From contig JAAXNY010000006.1 of assembly GCA_013420905.1 (NCBI GenBank), forward strand, positions 3,596,001 to 3,660,000: DNA of 64,000 bases, in the 5' to 3' direction. This document shows positions 1 through 16,120 of this stretch, piece by piece (within the stretch, counting starts at the first letter, position 1; each line of letters begins with the position of its first letter). The DNA comes from Collybia mongolica. Taxonomy: Eukaryota > Basidiomycota > Agaricomycetes > Agaricales > Clitocybaceae. The translations under genes and the position numbers were made by a program. The notes beneath the pieces are model-generated. The model saw only the letters and a list, made by a program, of their open reading frames with translations. It searched no databases and was not told the origin of the DNA.

Positions 1-1
1 G

Positions 2-502
2 TTCACAACGCGACCGAATGGCCGCACTATCAGTCTTGATTATAGGGACGGCGTGAAGAACTGGGCCACAAGGTTAGCTGTGGGCGAGACAGGCCTCTCC
101 GTTGGTCAAATCAATTTCATGAGGAATGAGGAAGAGAGCAGTGGCGAAGAAGAAGAACCGGACATGGAACCAAAGCAAGAGGAAGAGGAGGAAGAGGAGG
201 AGCACATAGAGGTGGATGTTCCTCTGAAGAATGGGAGAAAGAAGGGGAAGGGGCGAGGGCGAGGGCGGCCAAAGGGATCAACCAAAGCTGTGATTGCGAA
301 AAGCAAGGCTATCGCGCCAAAGAAAAAGGCTGAGAAGCCGGGACCGATAGAGGTCAAGCATAACGGTGTTACTATTCAAGGTGACGACAATCAAAAAGGG
401 AGCTGGAAGGTGGATCTACGTGTTGGTATGAATGTAGTGGAAGTGGGCGAGATTGGTGGCTTGGTTTGGAAGGCGTATGTTGAAAGAGTGGACACTGTAT
501 AG
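2..502 (+). CDS. C-terminal part of an AT-hook nuclear protein (5' end outside window)
   Basis: The frame is open from the left edge to a stop at 500-502, so only the last part of a gene is present. The visible protein has a long acidic tract of Glu residues (about 145-205), then a Lys/Arg-rich stretch with a classic AT-hook core, GRGRGRPKG (about 250-275), then more basic sequence. It ends in a compact hydrophobic segment that looks like a beta-rich fold (NGVTIQ ... WKVDLRVGMNVVEVG). An acidic-basic-AT-hook layout is typical of chromatin-associated proteins, and a remodelling-complex subunit is possible. I do not recognise the family. The function is inferred from the AT-hook only. Confidence 0.7.
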   Translation, partial: FTTRPNGRTISLDYRDGVKNWATRLAVGETGLSVGQINFMRNEEESSGEEEEPDMEPKQEEEEEEEEHIEVDVPLKNGRKKGKGRGRGRPKGSTKAVIAKSKAIAPKKKAEKPGPIEVKHNGVTIQGDDNQKGSWKVDLRVGMNVVEVGEIGGLVWKAYVERVDTV

Positions 503-843
503 CGTAATATATCTCAGTTACTGTTCTTGCTGAGTCCGGTAAATTATTTTCTGTGTAGATTGCCAATTGAAGTAAATAATCGTATATCAACTTAATTAAA
601 ACTGGAACTGGGTGCCGCGCGACATGCAGATGGCTTTTGAAAAGTGTATGTTGAACGTTGGTTTACTCGTTCATCCGAGTCCACAAATGATCTCTTCGGG
701 CCGCTCTCCAGGAACGACATGTGTGGCTGTGCTTGAATCCACAGTATTAACTTCAAGTTGAACGATGGTATGTGCCAACTCCTTTCGTGACAAGCCTTTG
801 CATATAAAACGCCAGCCAAAACTTTCCTTAGGACCAGCTATGG
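503..843. other. Intergenic region upstream of the ABC transporter
   Basis: About 340 bp between the stop of the AT-hook gene and the ATG of the transporter. The only recognisable signal is a TATA-like box near its right end. No coding sequence with family resemblance was seen. Confidence 0.5.
803..809 (+). promoter_or_regulatory. TATA-like box of the ABC transporter gene
   Basis: The sequence TATAAAA lies 35 bp upstream of the ATG chosen at 844. The spacing suits a fungal core promoter. Position and sequence are the only support. Confidence 0.4.
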
Positions 844-6667
<5,824 letters not shown>

Positions 6668-6781
6668 TATACTAAACGTATCTGGATGCATGTCACGTGG
6701 GGAATACAAACGAGTTGCGTTCGTCCACTCTTCATTCAGAGCTCAACCTGTAAACTCCTGTCGCTCATCACTAAAGACTCG

Positions 6782-7582
6782 ATGTCTATGTGGATCCACA
6801 TTCTTTTACTGCTTGAAATATTTTTAACAACGCAAGCATACCCTCTCGAAACAATTTTGTCGGGGCCAAACGCACGTCGCGACTTGACTGGTTTATTTGG
6901 CGACGACCCCTTCGAACCCAATGAGAATGGTGCTACGACGACGTTCGAAACCTATCGTACACCTACATTGACCTCTAATACACTTGGCGGGACTGCCCTA
7001 AGCGAAATAGCGACCTCGAAGGGATCTGTGACTATAGCGGCAGTAATGACGATACATTCCATCATCGGGAAACTTCCCAATTATAGTATTACTTCCGCAA
7101 CGCCAACGATGTTGACAGCAACAGGGCCAACAAGTTTGACCAGGAATACTTCCCCGGTTGCGACAGGATCGCCACCAGAAGCACCATTGATGCCAGCGGC
7201 TGAGGCGACGGAATGGAAAGTCATCGGGCTTGTTGTTATCTGCATTACCTTTGTTGCGGCTGTGATACTCTCTGTCGTGTTCTTCGATTCCTGGTATGGT
7301 TTCGTACGAGACATGATTATCGGAAAGCGAAACGAGGGAGGAGTGGAGGACATGGTTCCGGATTGGGATAAGAGAAGCTGGGAGTTCAAGCTGGCAAACG
7401 AGGACGGACACCGATACCCGACGATTGCTTCGAATTCGTTGCAAGACTTGGCGAAGGAATATTCTTTAGAAGGTCTGACAAATCCACCCCCAAAACTAGA
7501 GTCTCCCCAAGCGACGTATTTGCCAGATCTGGATCGACACCCACTCGATCCTCTTGTCCGACGACCAAGCATGAGACCCTAA
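6782..7582 (+). CDS. Predicted single-pass, Ser/Thr-rich membrane protein
   Basis: An intronless frame of about 266 residues. The start at 6782 (MSMWIHILLLLEIFLTTQA) begins with a good signal peptide. An in-frame ATG at 6686 would add 32 residues that hide this signal. The signal is followed by a Thr/Ser/Pro-rich ectodomain likely to be O-glycosylated. One strong membrane helix follows (VIGLVVICITFVAAVILSVVFF, about 7220-7285), then a cytoplasmic tail of about 95 residues with charged and Pro-rich parts. It lies only 115 bp after the ABC transporter on the same strand. I do not recognise a family. The layout is like fungal cell-surface sensor or mucin-like proteins, but there is no Wsc or other cysteine domain. 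Confidence 0.7.
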   Translation: MSMWIHILLLLEIFLTTQAYPLETILSGPNARRDLTGLFGDDPFEPNENGATTTFETYRTPTLTSNTLGGTALSEIATSKGSVTIAAVMTIHSIIGKLPNYSITSATPTMLTATGPTSLTRNTSPVATGSPPEAPLMPAAEATEWKVIGLVVICITFVAAVILSVVFFDSWYGFVRDMIIGKRNEGGVEDMVPDWDKRSWEFKLANEDGHRYPTIASNSLQDLAKEYSLEGLTNPPPKLESPQATYLPDLDRHPLDPLVRRPSMRP

Positions 7583-8044
7583 GCTCATCATCGCATCAGA
7601 AGTACCCCACACATCATTCATCGTATCTTACCTGCCAATGTCCATTTTTCGTCCTATTGTGTCCCCGCAGTTTTTGGCGGAGAAAGTTTCTTCTCTAGTA
7701 ATTCAGAAACAATTATACCACCTACAGCTACCCCGCATATACCGAGAGACAGAATAAGTCGGGTGCGAGCAGGGAGTGCTAGAACAGTGTTACAACTACC
7801 ACACTGAACGGTGGACTTGTATGAAACTTGCCTGCATAAGACTGTGCCAGAGACCTGCTAGCAATTGGGCTGCCTTCCGAGGCAGCTTTTGTCGTTGGGG
7901 GACGTTTCTTCATTGTCATGAGGTTCAAATTTTGGGTTTCCGTCCCCCCGTGCTCGGCCGTGTTGTTTTGTTGAGTTTGTCAAATGATTATTCAAAGTAC
8001 GGGTCGTTTTAGCGTGACTTGGTTATTTAATCCTCTACCTCAAA
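7583..8044. other. Intergenic region upstream of riboflavin synthase
   Basis: About 460 bp holding the 3' UTR of the membrane protein gene and the promoter of the riboflavin synthase gene. I see no clear TATA box, repeat or coding signal. Confidence 0.4.
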
Positions 8045-8946
8045 ATGTTCACAGGTTTAGTACGCTGCGGCTCGAAAAAATTTTACCATACATGTCCCCT
8101 TTGTTGACATTTTGTTTTAGATAGAACACCTTGGAACGGTGTCGTCCGTCGTGACTGATGAAGGGGGATGCACCTTGCTAGTCTCCAACTCGGCGCCGAT
8201 CTTGGACGACTGTCACATCGGGGACTCCATAGCCGTCAATGGTGCATGTCTGACAGTCACTGAGTTTGACAATGTTCAGCACGGTGGCTGGTTCAAGGTA
8301 TGGTTGGCCAATGAGACACTTGAGCGAACAGATCTAGGTATGGCGTGGGCTCTCATAAATTACCACAGAGCGTATTTATTGATCTGATGGCAGGCGAACG
8401 GAAGGAGGGCGATCAAGTCAATTTAGAGCGAGCGATGGGAGCACATGTCAGATTTGGGGGCCATTTCGTGCAGGTAAGGCCCCCCAGAAAAACATACGTA
8501 AAGAATATGATTGATAAGGAACGGGGGGCCCATAGGCCCATGTAGATACTACAGCTACTGTGGTGAAGCGGGAAGTGGACGGGGACTCCTTGCGTCTGAG
8601 TTTCCAGCTCCCAGAAGCGACAGTCGCTCGCCCTTCGCTGCTGCCATATCTTATTCCGAAAGGATACGTGACGATCGACGGCGCGTCACTCACGCTCACT
8701 GCCGTGGACGATTTGCTGCGAACATTTGACATTATGTTGATCCAACACACGCAGCAGAAGATAACGCTAAGCAAGAAGGCTATTGGGGCCAAGGTAAACA
8801 TCGAGGTTGACATGGTAGGAAAGTACGTAGAGAAGAGCGTTGTGGCAGCGCTCGGGGGAAGAGGAGGAGATGGACTGCGCAGTTTAATAGAAAAAGTGGT
8901 TGAGGATGTACTGAGGAAGAAAGGGGAATCTGTAGGAGATAATTGA
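8045..8946 (+). CDS. RIB5: Riboflavin synthase
   Basis: Catalyses dismutation of two 6,7-dimethyl-8-ribityllumazine molecules to riboflavin, the last step of vitamin B2 synthesis. Exons 8045-8059, 8121-8337, 8394-8473 and 8536-8946 join in frame to give 240 residues, close to the usual length of 210-240. The 15-nt first exon supplies the family start MFTGL, and exon 2 continues IEHLGTV. Two lumazine-binding repeats follow. The first has GDSIAVNGACLTVT, then ETLERTDLG and VNLERAM. The second has YVTIDGASLTLTAVDD. The tandem repeat and the MFTG start make the call firm. The protein is cytosolic and acts as a trimer in known relatives. A gene model starting in exon 2 would lose the essential N-terminus. 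Confidence 0.95.
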
Positions 8947-9085
8947 GTTCGGTAGATGCCGCTTTTTAAGAATATGTAAATCTAATCTGGGGAATTGGAG
9001 ACAACCCACGGTTCAACGGGAATTTCGGCTATTTCTATCTCGCAAGACCCATTCGACAACTTTTATTTCTCTAATCGACCCTCTC

Positions 9086-11096
9086 ATGTTCGCTAAATGG
9101 AACATACCCTCAAACGAAAGGTTCGTTTGTTCCACGTTATACATATCATCAGTCTTCCCAATCCCAGCTTCAGGTAACCGTCAAGTTCGGATACAACGAT
9201 TCCTCTTCAAGGCCCCCTTCACGAACTAACATCTCAAGGCCACCATCACCCACCAAATCCGTATCCTCACAATCTCCCCTCACAAATCCTGTCATTCGTG
9301 CCAGAGCAAAGGTCAACAGCAGCGCAACCCCTGCGTCTGCCCGAAAACCTCCCAATGCCGTCTCCAATGGACATGTCTCCTCGTCGACCCGTTCCACAGT
9401 GTCGACAAGTGGCCGGGCTGGAACGAGCGCAAGCGTCACCCCGCGCGCTGCCTCCCCAACTAAACTTCCACTTCGGGTTCGCGCGGGTGCCCCCTCGCCT
9501 ACCTTCCAACCGAAAGTCCGGCCAACCGTCCGATCACACCTACGTCCAAGCACGCCCCAGCCTCAGTCTACTCCGACCACACCAGAGCTTCGACACCGTT
9601 CCTTAACGTCGGCGTCCTCCGACGTTGGCCGATTTACGCCTGCACCACGCAGTCGTCACGGCAGCGTTTCTTTAAATCATGCAGTCTCTTTTTCGTCCCT
9701 ACAAGGGTCCAATTTGTCTTCAGGCTCACATTCTCCTCCGCCGCGTCCCACAGATACATTAGCATACTCTGACAATGAAGGAAGATACTCGCCACCAATT
9801 CGCATCAAGGCTAAAGTCTCGGGGCTGGCCAAAAGTACCGGCGACTCACTCTCTCCACCTTTGACAGGATCATCATACACAACGGTACGCGCCCAGAGCA
9901 GAACGCGTGCCCCCTCAACTTCTTCCAGTGTGTCGATACCCGTGACTCCAGCATCAGCTGTGCCTCCTTCCTTTTACCCGATAACGACCGCCACGCCTGC
10001 GGCGAACCCACATAGGTTTGCAACAAGCCGTGCAAGCCCACCGCAAACGGCGAATCATCACTACCAACCATTCCATCGACCTCACGATGATCTGCACATG
10101 AAACATAGTCGACCGAATGGCATGGCAAAAGTTGATCCAACCACCATCCCATTACCCACGACGTCTCCCCCAGCGTCTGCAGTTTCCTTTTCATCCCACT
10201 CGTCGGCATCCTATGTGGCAGAATCGGCGGACAGTCATAGCAGCGCACCAACTCATCAGAGAGACGATGTTCTGCAACTCAGAGCTACGCTTGATAACCT
10301 CATGAGATATAGTGAAATGGGCTCGAGGGAGGAAAACTACTCGGGAGACAGCGGTCAGGATAGAGAAACGGACAGCGAACTGAATGCAACAGAGCGAAAG
10401 GTGAAAGCAGAAGCCAAGTCGATTCGAAAAGTGCGGAGGCGTCTTCTATTAAATTTCGCGGTGTATATTGATTGACACGCGTTATTCCAGATCGCAGACC
10501 TTGAAATCACCAATCGCTCGCTCCTTGCCATAAACGCATCATTAGAGACTGCCAAACACAAGCAGGCAAAAGAAATTCGTGATTTACGCCGCAAATTACG
10601 AGAATCACGACTCATACTTCCACCACGAGCTTACCGTGCGGTGAAGTCCACATTAGATCACGATGATACTGCAGACGAAGAAGACGATGAAGACGACGAA
10701 AATAATGAACAACCAAAGGATGGCGATGAAGTTTACAGGAGGATCAAAGTTTTACTGGATGGGCTATTAGACTCGGGGCAGAGGGCCCTGGCAGCCAAAA
10801 CGGAGGATTTCTCGGAGGGAGGCAAAGGTGTAGCGAAGGTGCTTAATGCTGAAGAACTACGCACTTGGCGGGATTCCAATGGTGGTGTGCCAGATCATGA
10901 ACCTCATGCTGAGAGGGACCTAGATGGCATTGGGGATAGGCACCTCCTTTCACCCTCCCGCATCGCAATTCCAGGTGATGACAGCGATGATGACGATCTC
11001 AACTCAGAGGAGGAGGTGGAAGCGATGACACTTACAAGGAGCTCTGCACGCTCAAGTCCGGCACCCCCTCCAATTCTCATTACACAATCACCTTAA
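9086..11096 (+). CDS. Ser/Pro-rich protein with a conserved coiled coil, function unknown
   Basis: The most consistent model uses exons 9086-9124, 9174-10430 and 10491-11096, giving 633 residues. The first intron has an unusual GTTTGT donor, so the start is less sure than the rest. Residues up to about 400 are low-complexity Ser/Pro/Thr/Arg sequence and likely disordered, with many SP and TP sites. The join at 10430/10491 restores a conserved-looking helix, SIRKIADLEITNRSLLAINA, followed by LRRKLRES. This is a coiled coil typical of fungal cytoskeletal or polarity proteins. An acidic D/E block (10670-10710) and a Ser-rich tail follow. I recall similar 'DLEI.N.SLLAIN' coils in uncharacterised fungal proteins but cannot name the family. 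Confidence 0.75.
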
Positions 11097-11288
11097 TGCA
11101 TAACTTCAAGCTCTTATGCCGGACATCATGATGCCTCGCTGATACCCAGCATTTCAAGTTTATTATCCATACCACACCTGTTCAATCACATCATATTAAC
11201 CATTGCATCTAATCCATCTATTCATCCGTCCATCCTACATACAAGTTCTGAATTAAATTCCGGTCATTCCGCGGGGATAATGATGGGT

Positions 11289-14200
11289 TCACTCGTTGTC
11301 CGCTATCCTTTGTGCCCGTTTTGCCAGCTGTGAACACACACAAGTCAGTCAGAACAGCTAGAAAATTATGTGTGAGGAACTTTTTACCGCAGCTGACAGA
11401 TCCATATGCCCAACTGTGGTAGCAGGTTTAGTCGCAGCTGGGCGACCTGTGGGTACCACTCCGGCATTTGGTCTTGGTGCAGTGGGTATCGGTGGCTTTC
11501 CAGGGGGCTTCGGAGCACCTGGCTTTGCAGCGACTGGCGGTGGCTTTGGCTTTGCGGCAACAGGTGGTCCAGGTGGCTTGGCACCTAATGAACTTGACGG
11601 GCGGGAACTCGGCGCAGAATTAGTCGATATAGATGCCTTCTTCCACGGTGTCGCAGACCCGTCAGAAGACCCCATACCCGGGAACACAGATACTGGTTTA
11701 GCAGAGGCGTCTGCTGAGATGGAGCCAAGCAAGGGTTTGGGAGCCGCCACAGACGTTGATTGAGGCCTTGGTGGTGGGGGTGGGGGCGCAGGCGCAGACG
11801 CAGCCTTCGGAGGCACAAGTTCAAGGTAATTATTTGGTGCCCAACCTTCTCCTCTGCCTTTTCTCACTAGCCACCATCCGTTCTCATCCTTTTCCACAAG
11901 CTCTACCACGTCGTCCTTTTGCAAGGTCATCTCTCCTTCTTGTCCCTCGAACGCAAATTTTGCGCGGTACTTTGGTACTTCGGGTTGTATCGGGGGTAGA
12001 ACAGGCGCGACGTTCCGTGGAGGTGCCGGTGGTGGCCGTCCCCCACCACTCGATCCGGATGGTGTTGGTTTTGCCACAATTTCTGGTGCAGCTGCAGGTG
12101 TAGATTGACCGGGTAGGGGTCGTGCAGCTGGCCTGGACTTGGAAACAGCCTTCGGCTTCTGCAACCCATACAAAGAACTTAAGTTGTATGTGCACGAAAA
12201 GAAAAATACTACACACATCGGACGGCCCCCCAGCACGAAGGAGTTTTCCAGAGGTTATGGGACGAACGATGCCGGGCTTTCTCTTCGCAGGCGGGCGAGA
12301 CACACTATTTGGTGGCTCACCTGATGCCACAGAGACCGTATGACTCTTGTAAACGTCGTTCCTCACCACACTTTCATCCTTGACAAACTTTATTTGTGCC
12401 TTTTTGTCCTTCTTTTTCAAATATTCAACCCTTTTGGAGAGTTTGAGGCTGTCCGTCTGAACGCAAAATTCATAACTCACGTTGGGCTAACTAGAAGTGA
12501 GATGCTAGCTTGTGTCAATTGCAACAAATGGGTGGCCAATTCGGTCTTGAAGTAGCAGCTGAAAATGGCGTCACCCTCCTCTGTCACAGCGCCATTCAAC
12601 GTCTAGACGTCTCTTAGTTCAAACGAGGTGTACAGTGAGAAACAATGACACACCATCCAGTCATCTCTTAAATTGGATATTCCAATACTTTTTATTGTGA
12701 CCAGGGGGATCTTCCTCTCCAAGGTATTAATAGTATGGCCTTCTCTGCTAACTGTGACAACGATATGAACAGCTTTATGAGTCTATCAAAAATCCTTGGT
12801 CAGACAAGGTTCACTGGTTGGTGAACTGTACTGACCACTATGATGAATCGTGGGCTTGGTTTGCTAGAGCGACCAAGTTTGGAAACTAATAGTTGTATCC
12901 TTCCGCTAAATGTAACCAGCTCTGCCAAGTATCAATTGAGATACCATTGGGTTCGTCATGGAATGAGCTTACCTCCAATACCACATGCCCGTGCTAGCTC
13001 CTCTCCAAGAGCACTCTTGCCATTTATATCGAGATAATCTCCCATAAAACGGCGATAACTGAGAAGACTGAACCTCCTCCGTTCTTTCCTACCAGCCAGG
13101 ATCTGATGGCCATATTCTCGGACCTGTGCATATGCCAGGCCTTCCTTGTTATTCTTCCAGAACCTCTGGATACGCCGCGCACATTCATGCTTATATCTCA
13201 TGTAATTCCGAAAAGCACGCTGTATGCGTGCTGCCATATTATGCCAATATCGGTCACGCATAGTTTCTAGTGCAAATAGCTTGACGAAACTGAGAACGCG
13301 GATAGAAAGTCAGGTTCAAAATACATACCGTTTCAGGATTCTTGATGAAAGCCTTGGTAACACCCATTTGCCATTCGTCCCTGGCAATACCAGTATCTTT
13401 AAGCATCTGTTCACAACCCGATTTCGCATCACCGTGCCAGATATACTCTCCTGCATAAGAAGTTTTTGGAGACAAGAGGTAGAAGCGCTCAACCATCTTT
13501 TCGAATGTGTTTCTGTAGGCGAACCCGGCTCGGCGAACTCGAATATTTTCTTGCAAACCAAGGTACTTTATTTGATGTAAGATCGCTTTGACGTCATACT
13601 CGGACGAACTGCGATTCTGATTGGGCTTGATGGTACGAATATAGGATGGACGAGCCTTCATTAGATTGTCGACGAGCGCACTAGCAGATGACTGCCGGGT
13701 ATTTGAGCAAATTGGTAACGGAAAGAAAGTTTATATTACCTTGATTCGATCCCCTGCAGTCGGCGGCCTTTTCTTGCTGTTCGGATCGGGACGATCAGGG
13801 AAGAGGGTCTGCAAAAACTGATTCCCGCTGCCGGCGATGAGGTCCAATAGATCTTTAATGAGCGAGTCCTTGTTTTTGTCGGTCATCCCAACGACATTGT
13901 ACATGACGTCGCCAGCGTAATGTTTAACTAGAAACTGAGAACCACGGGCTTCAAAGTGGGGGTTGGAAGAAAGCATTGAGGTCCGCTGGATAAAGCTACT
14001 ATCCGCAGCAGAAGGGTCTGCATGCGCGGTGGCGCAAGCATCATTCAGTGCTGCGAATATGCCAGGTGGACGACGTTCTTCAATAAGATCACACACAATC
14101 TTGTTGTTGAAATATTTGATTGGTGTCCATTTGATTTCCTCTCGAACGTATTCCTCTTGTTCCGTCTTCAAAGTGAGCTCGATAAATATTTGTTGGAGCT

Positions 14201-15902
14201 TTTCGTTGACGTAGTTTATGCAGAGTTGTTCAAAAGAATTATCCTGTGGTATTGTTAGCGAGCGAGAAATCGTTACACCAGGAGAACTAACGTCGAATAT
14301 TTCAAATCCAAAGATATCCTGCGAGGAATATAATGTCAACTTCTCCAAATGATAATGTAGGGATTTTCGATACCAGAATGCCAATGATATGGGCACTTGC
14401 AGCACGCGGCCTCATAGAAACGTTAATCCTGGAGACAATCCATTCGAAAAGATTGTTATAGATTGCCTTGGCCAAGGCGTCTCTGCCAGAGGACGCTTGA
14501 GCGGGATTGAGGGGAACATCATAAACAGATCCTCTTCGCCCGCCTCGGGTTGTTTCCATGATCTTGGAGGTTAAAACCTTCTGAACAAGGGCTGAATCCG
14601 CCTCCATCAAGTACGCAACGAAGTCAGTGACGTCGCTGTCCGCTATTTTGGAGTTTCCGTCCTCCATCTCCTCGAATTGTACATTGCCCAACCAAAGTAT
14701 GATAGCTAACATTCGGAAAATTTCGGTCTGTTCTTCTTGACTAAGACCGATAACACCCATTGCTTTCTGTTCATATTGCCGATAAATGAGGTAATGGCGC
14801 CAGATAGAAGACATACGATTGTATCATGATAGTCTTTGACGTCGTCGATATCCGACACTTCTAAGCAGTTGCTTAGGCTCGTATATGCATATGCCTCTGG
14901 ACCTTGAAGTCCAAACATTTCTACCGGAGAGACTCAGGATATGAGCGAGCCACAATATCAATAGGCTCACCTCGCTGCTCGTCCGATGCGCCCTTCGTGA
15001 ACTGGTAGAATATGTGGAAATCACGTTCATTCTCGATCTGACCAACAACGCGGCCTTTTTCCAGAAGATAGTTCGTGATCTGGGCGCCCACAGGTTCCCC
15101 CTGAGTGTTAAACATGATCTCTAAATATTTCCCCTACAGAATAATTAGTGATGCCAAAAGGAACGAGCTTGATCGTACATGTCGACTGGAATTGTTGTTG
15201 CGAAGGGTCTTTGCGCACCCGAAACTCTCAAGTAAAGGGTTCGTCGCAAGTACCATGTCTTTGATTTCCTGAATGCTGCTATCTTGTCCCCCTGAAACTT
15301 CAGCAATGTACTGCATGATCCTTTTTGCTGCCTCCGTTTTTCCAGCACCCGACTCTCCTGAAATGATGACACATTGGTTCTCATGGTAGGCATTCATATT
15401 ATAGTAAGCGCTTTCAGCGATACTGAAGACGTGCGGAGGGACTTCGAGCCTATTTTTGCCCCGATACTTCTGCAGAGTCTCTTCTGTGTAGATGCCCAGG
15501 TCTTAATGCCGCGTTAGACTGTAGAAGCCGCCATCATGACTCTAAAACTCACCTCGAAATGGATTTACAGATATCAAAACCGCGCCGATGTACGTGTAGA
15601 TTTCTGCGTTAGTCCACCGTTTCTGAAGATTTTCATTGATGCTTTCGTTGCTGATGGTGGTTAACAGAGTCATATCGGATACTCCTACTTGCTTCTTCTT
15701 GAACCCTTCCTTCCAGTCCGCCTATCGACGGAGTTTCAGTCGACATCCCAGTCATAGCGAACAAAACTCACTTTGGCAACCTTGCCCTGCACACCTGCTG
15801 CGGGTTTCTTGGAGGCGGCCTTCTTACCTGCCTTCTTGGATGGAGCCTGGAGGGAACACCATAAAGAGCTGGAAACACGCAGGAAGGAAGATGCTTACCA
15901 TG
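11289..15902 (-). CDS. MYO1: Class I myosin (MYO3/MYO5 type)
   Basis: Motor for actin patches and endocytosis at the plasma membrane. The start is [11 protein letters not shown], with the ATG alone in its exon at 15902. The motor has the P-loop [12 protein letters not shown] (15358 down) and later '[15 protein letters not shown]' (switch I). The TEDS-site serine sits in [10 protein letters not shown] (codon 14529-14527), the site PAK kinases phosphorylate in known relatives. The neck has IQ-type segments ([24 protein letters not shown]). A TH1 lipid-binding tail spans several short exons (DKAVHI-like segment, then LERKIPL and NLRDDWM). A Pro-rich TH2 and an SH3 domain follow ([17 protein letters not shown] to [12 protein letters not shown]). 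A last small exon (11289-11327) gives the family ending [12 protein letters not shown]. Nothing appears broken. A UCS chaperone gene lies 218 bp upstream. Confidence 0.95.
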
Positions 15903-16120
15903 TTATTGAATGGCAAGGTGTATAAATCAGGTTTGCAAGTTCCAACGGTGGATAACGGCGTGAAGATGCTCAGAGGCCACTACCGAGCCGAGAAGCCGGC
16001 GTATGGCAATTCCCGGATGAAATTATCTGGATTCCGGACCGAGAACGCCGAACAAAATGCAATCTCAAGAACATGTGTAGTTCGAAGTATTTACAGCATG
16101 TATCTACATGTAATAAATAG

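Noticed and set aside
9170..9553. Minus-strand frame of 127 codons
   Set aside because: Lies opposite the Ser/Pro/Arg-rich coding exon 9174-10430. Composition is explained by the antisense of that repeat-like sequence.
11368..11763. Gly-rich plus-strand frame of 131 codons
   Set aside because: It is the antisense of the Pro/Ala-rich myosin-I tail. The minus-strand reading has an SH3 domain and the family ending, so the plus frame is a shadow.
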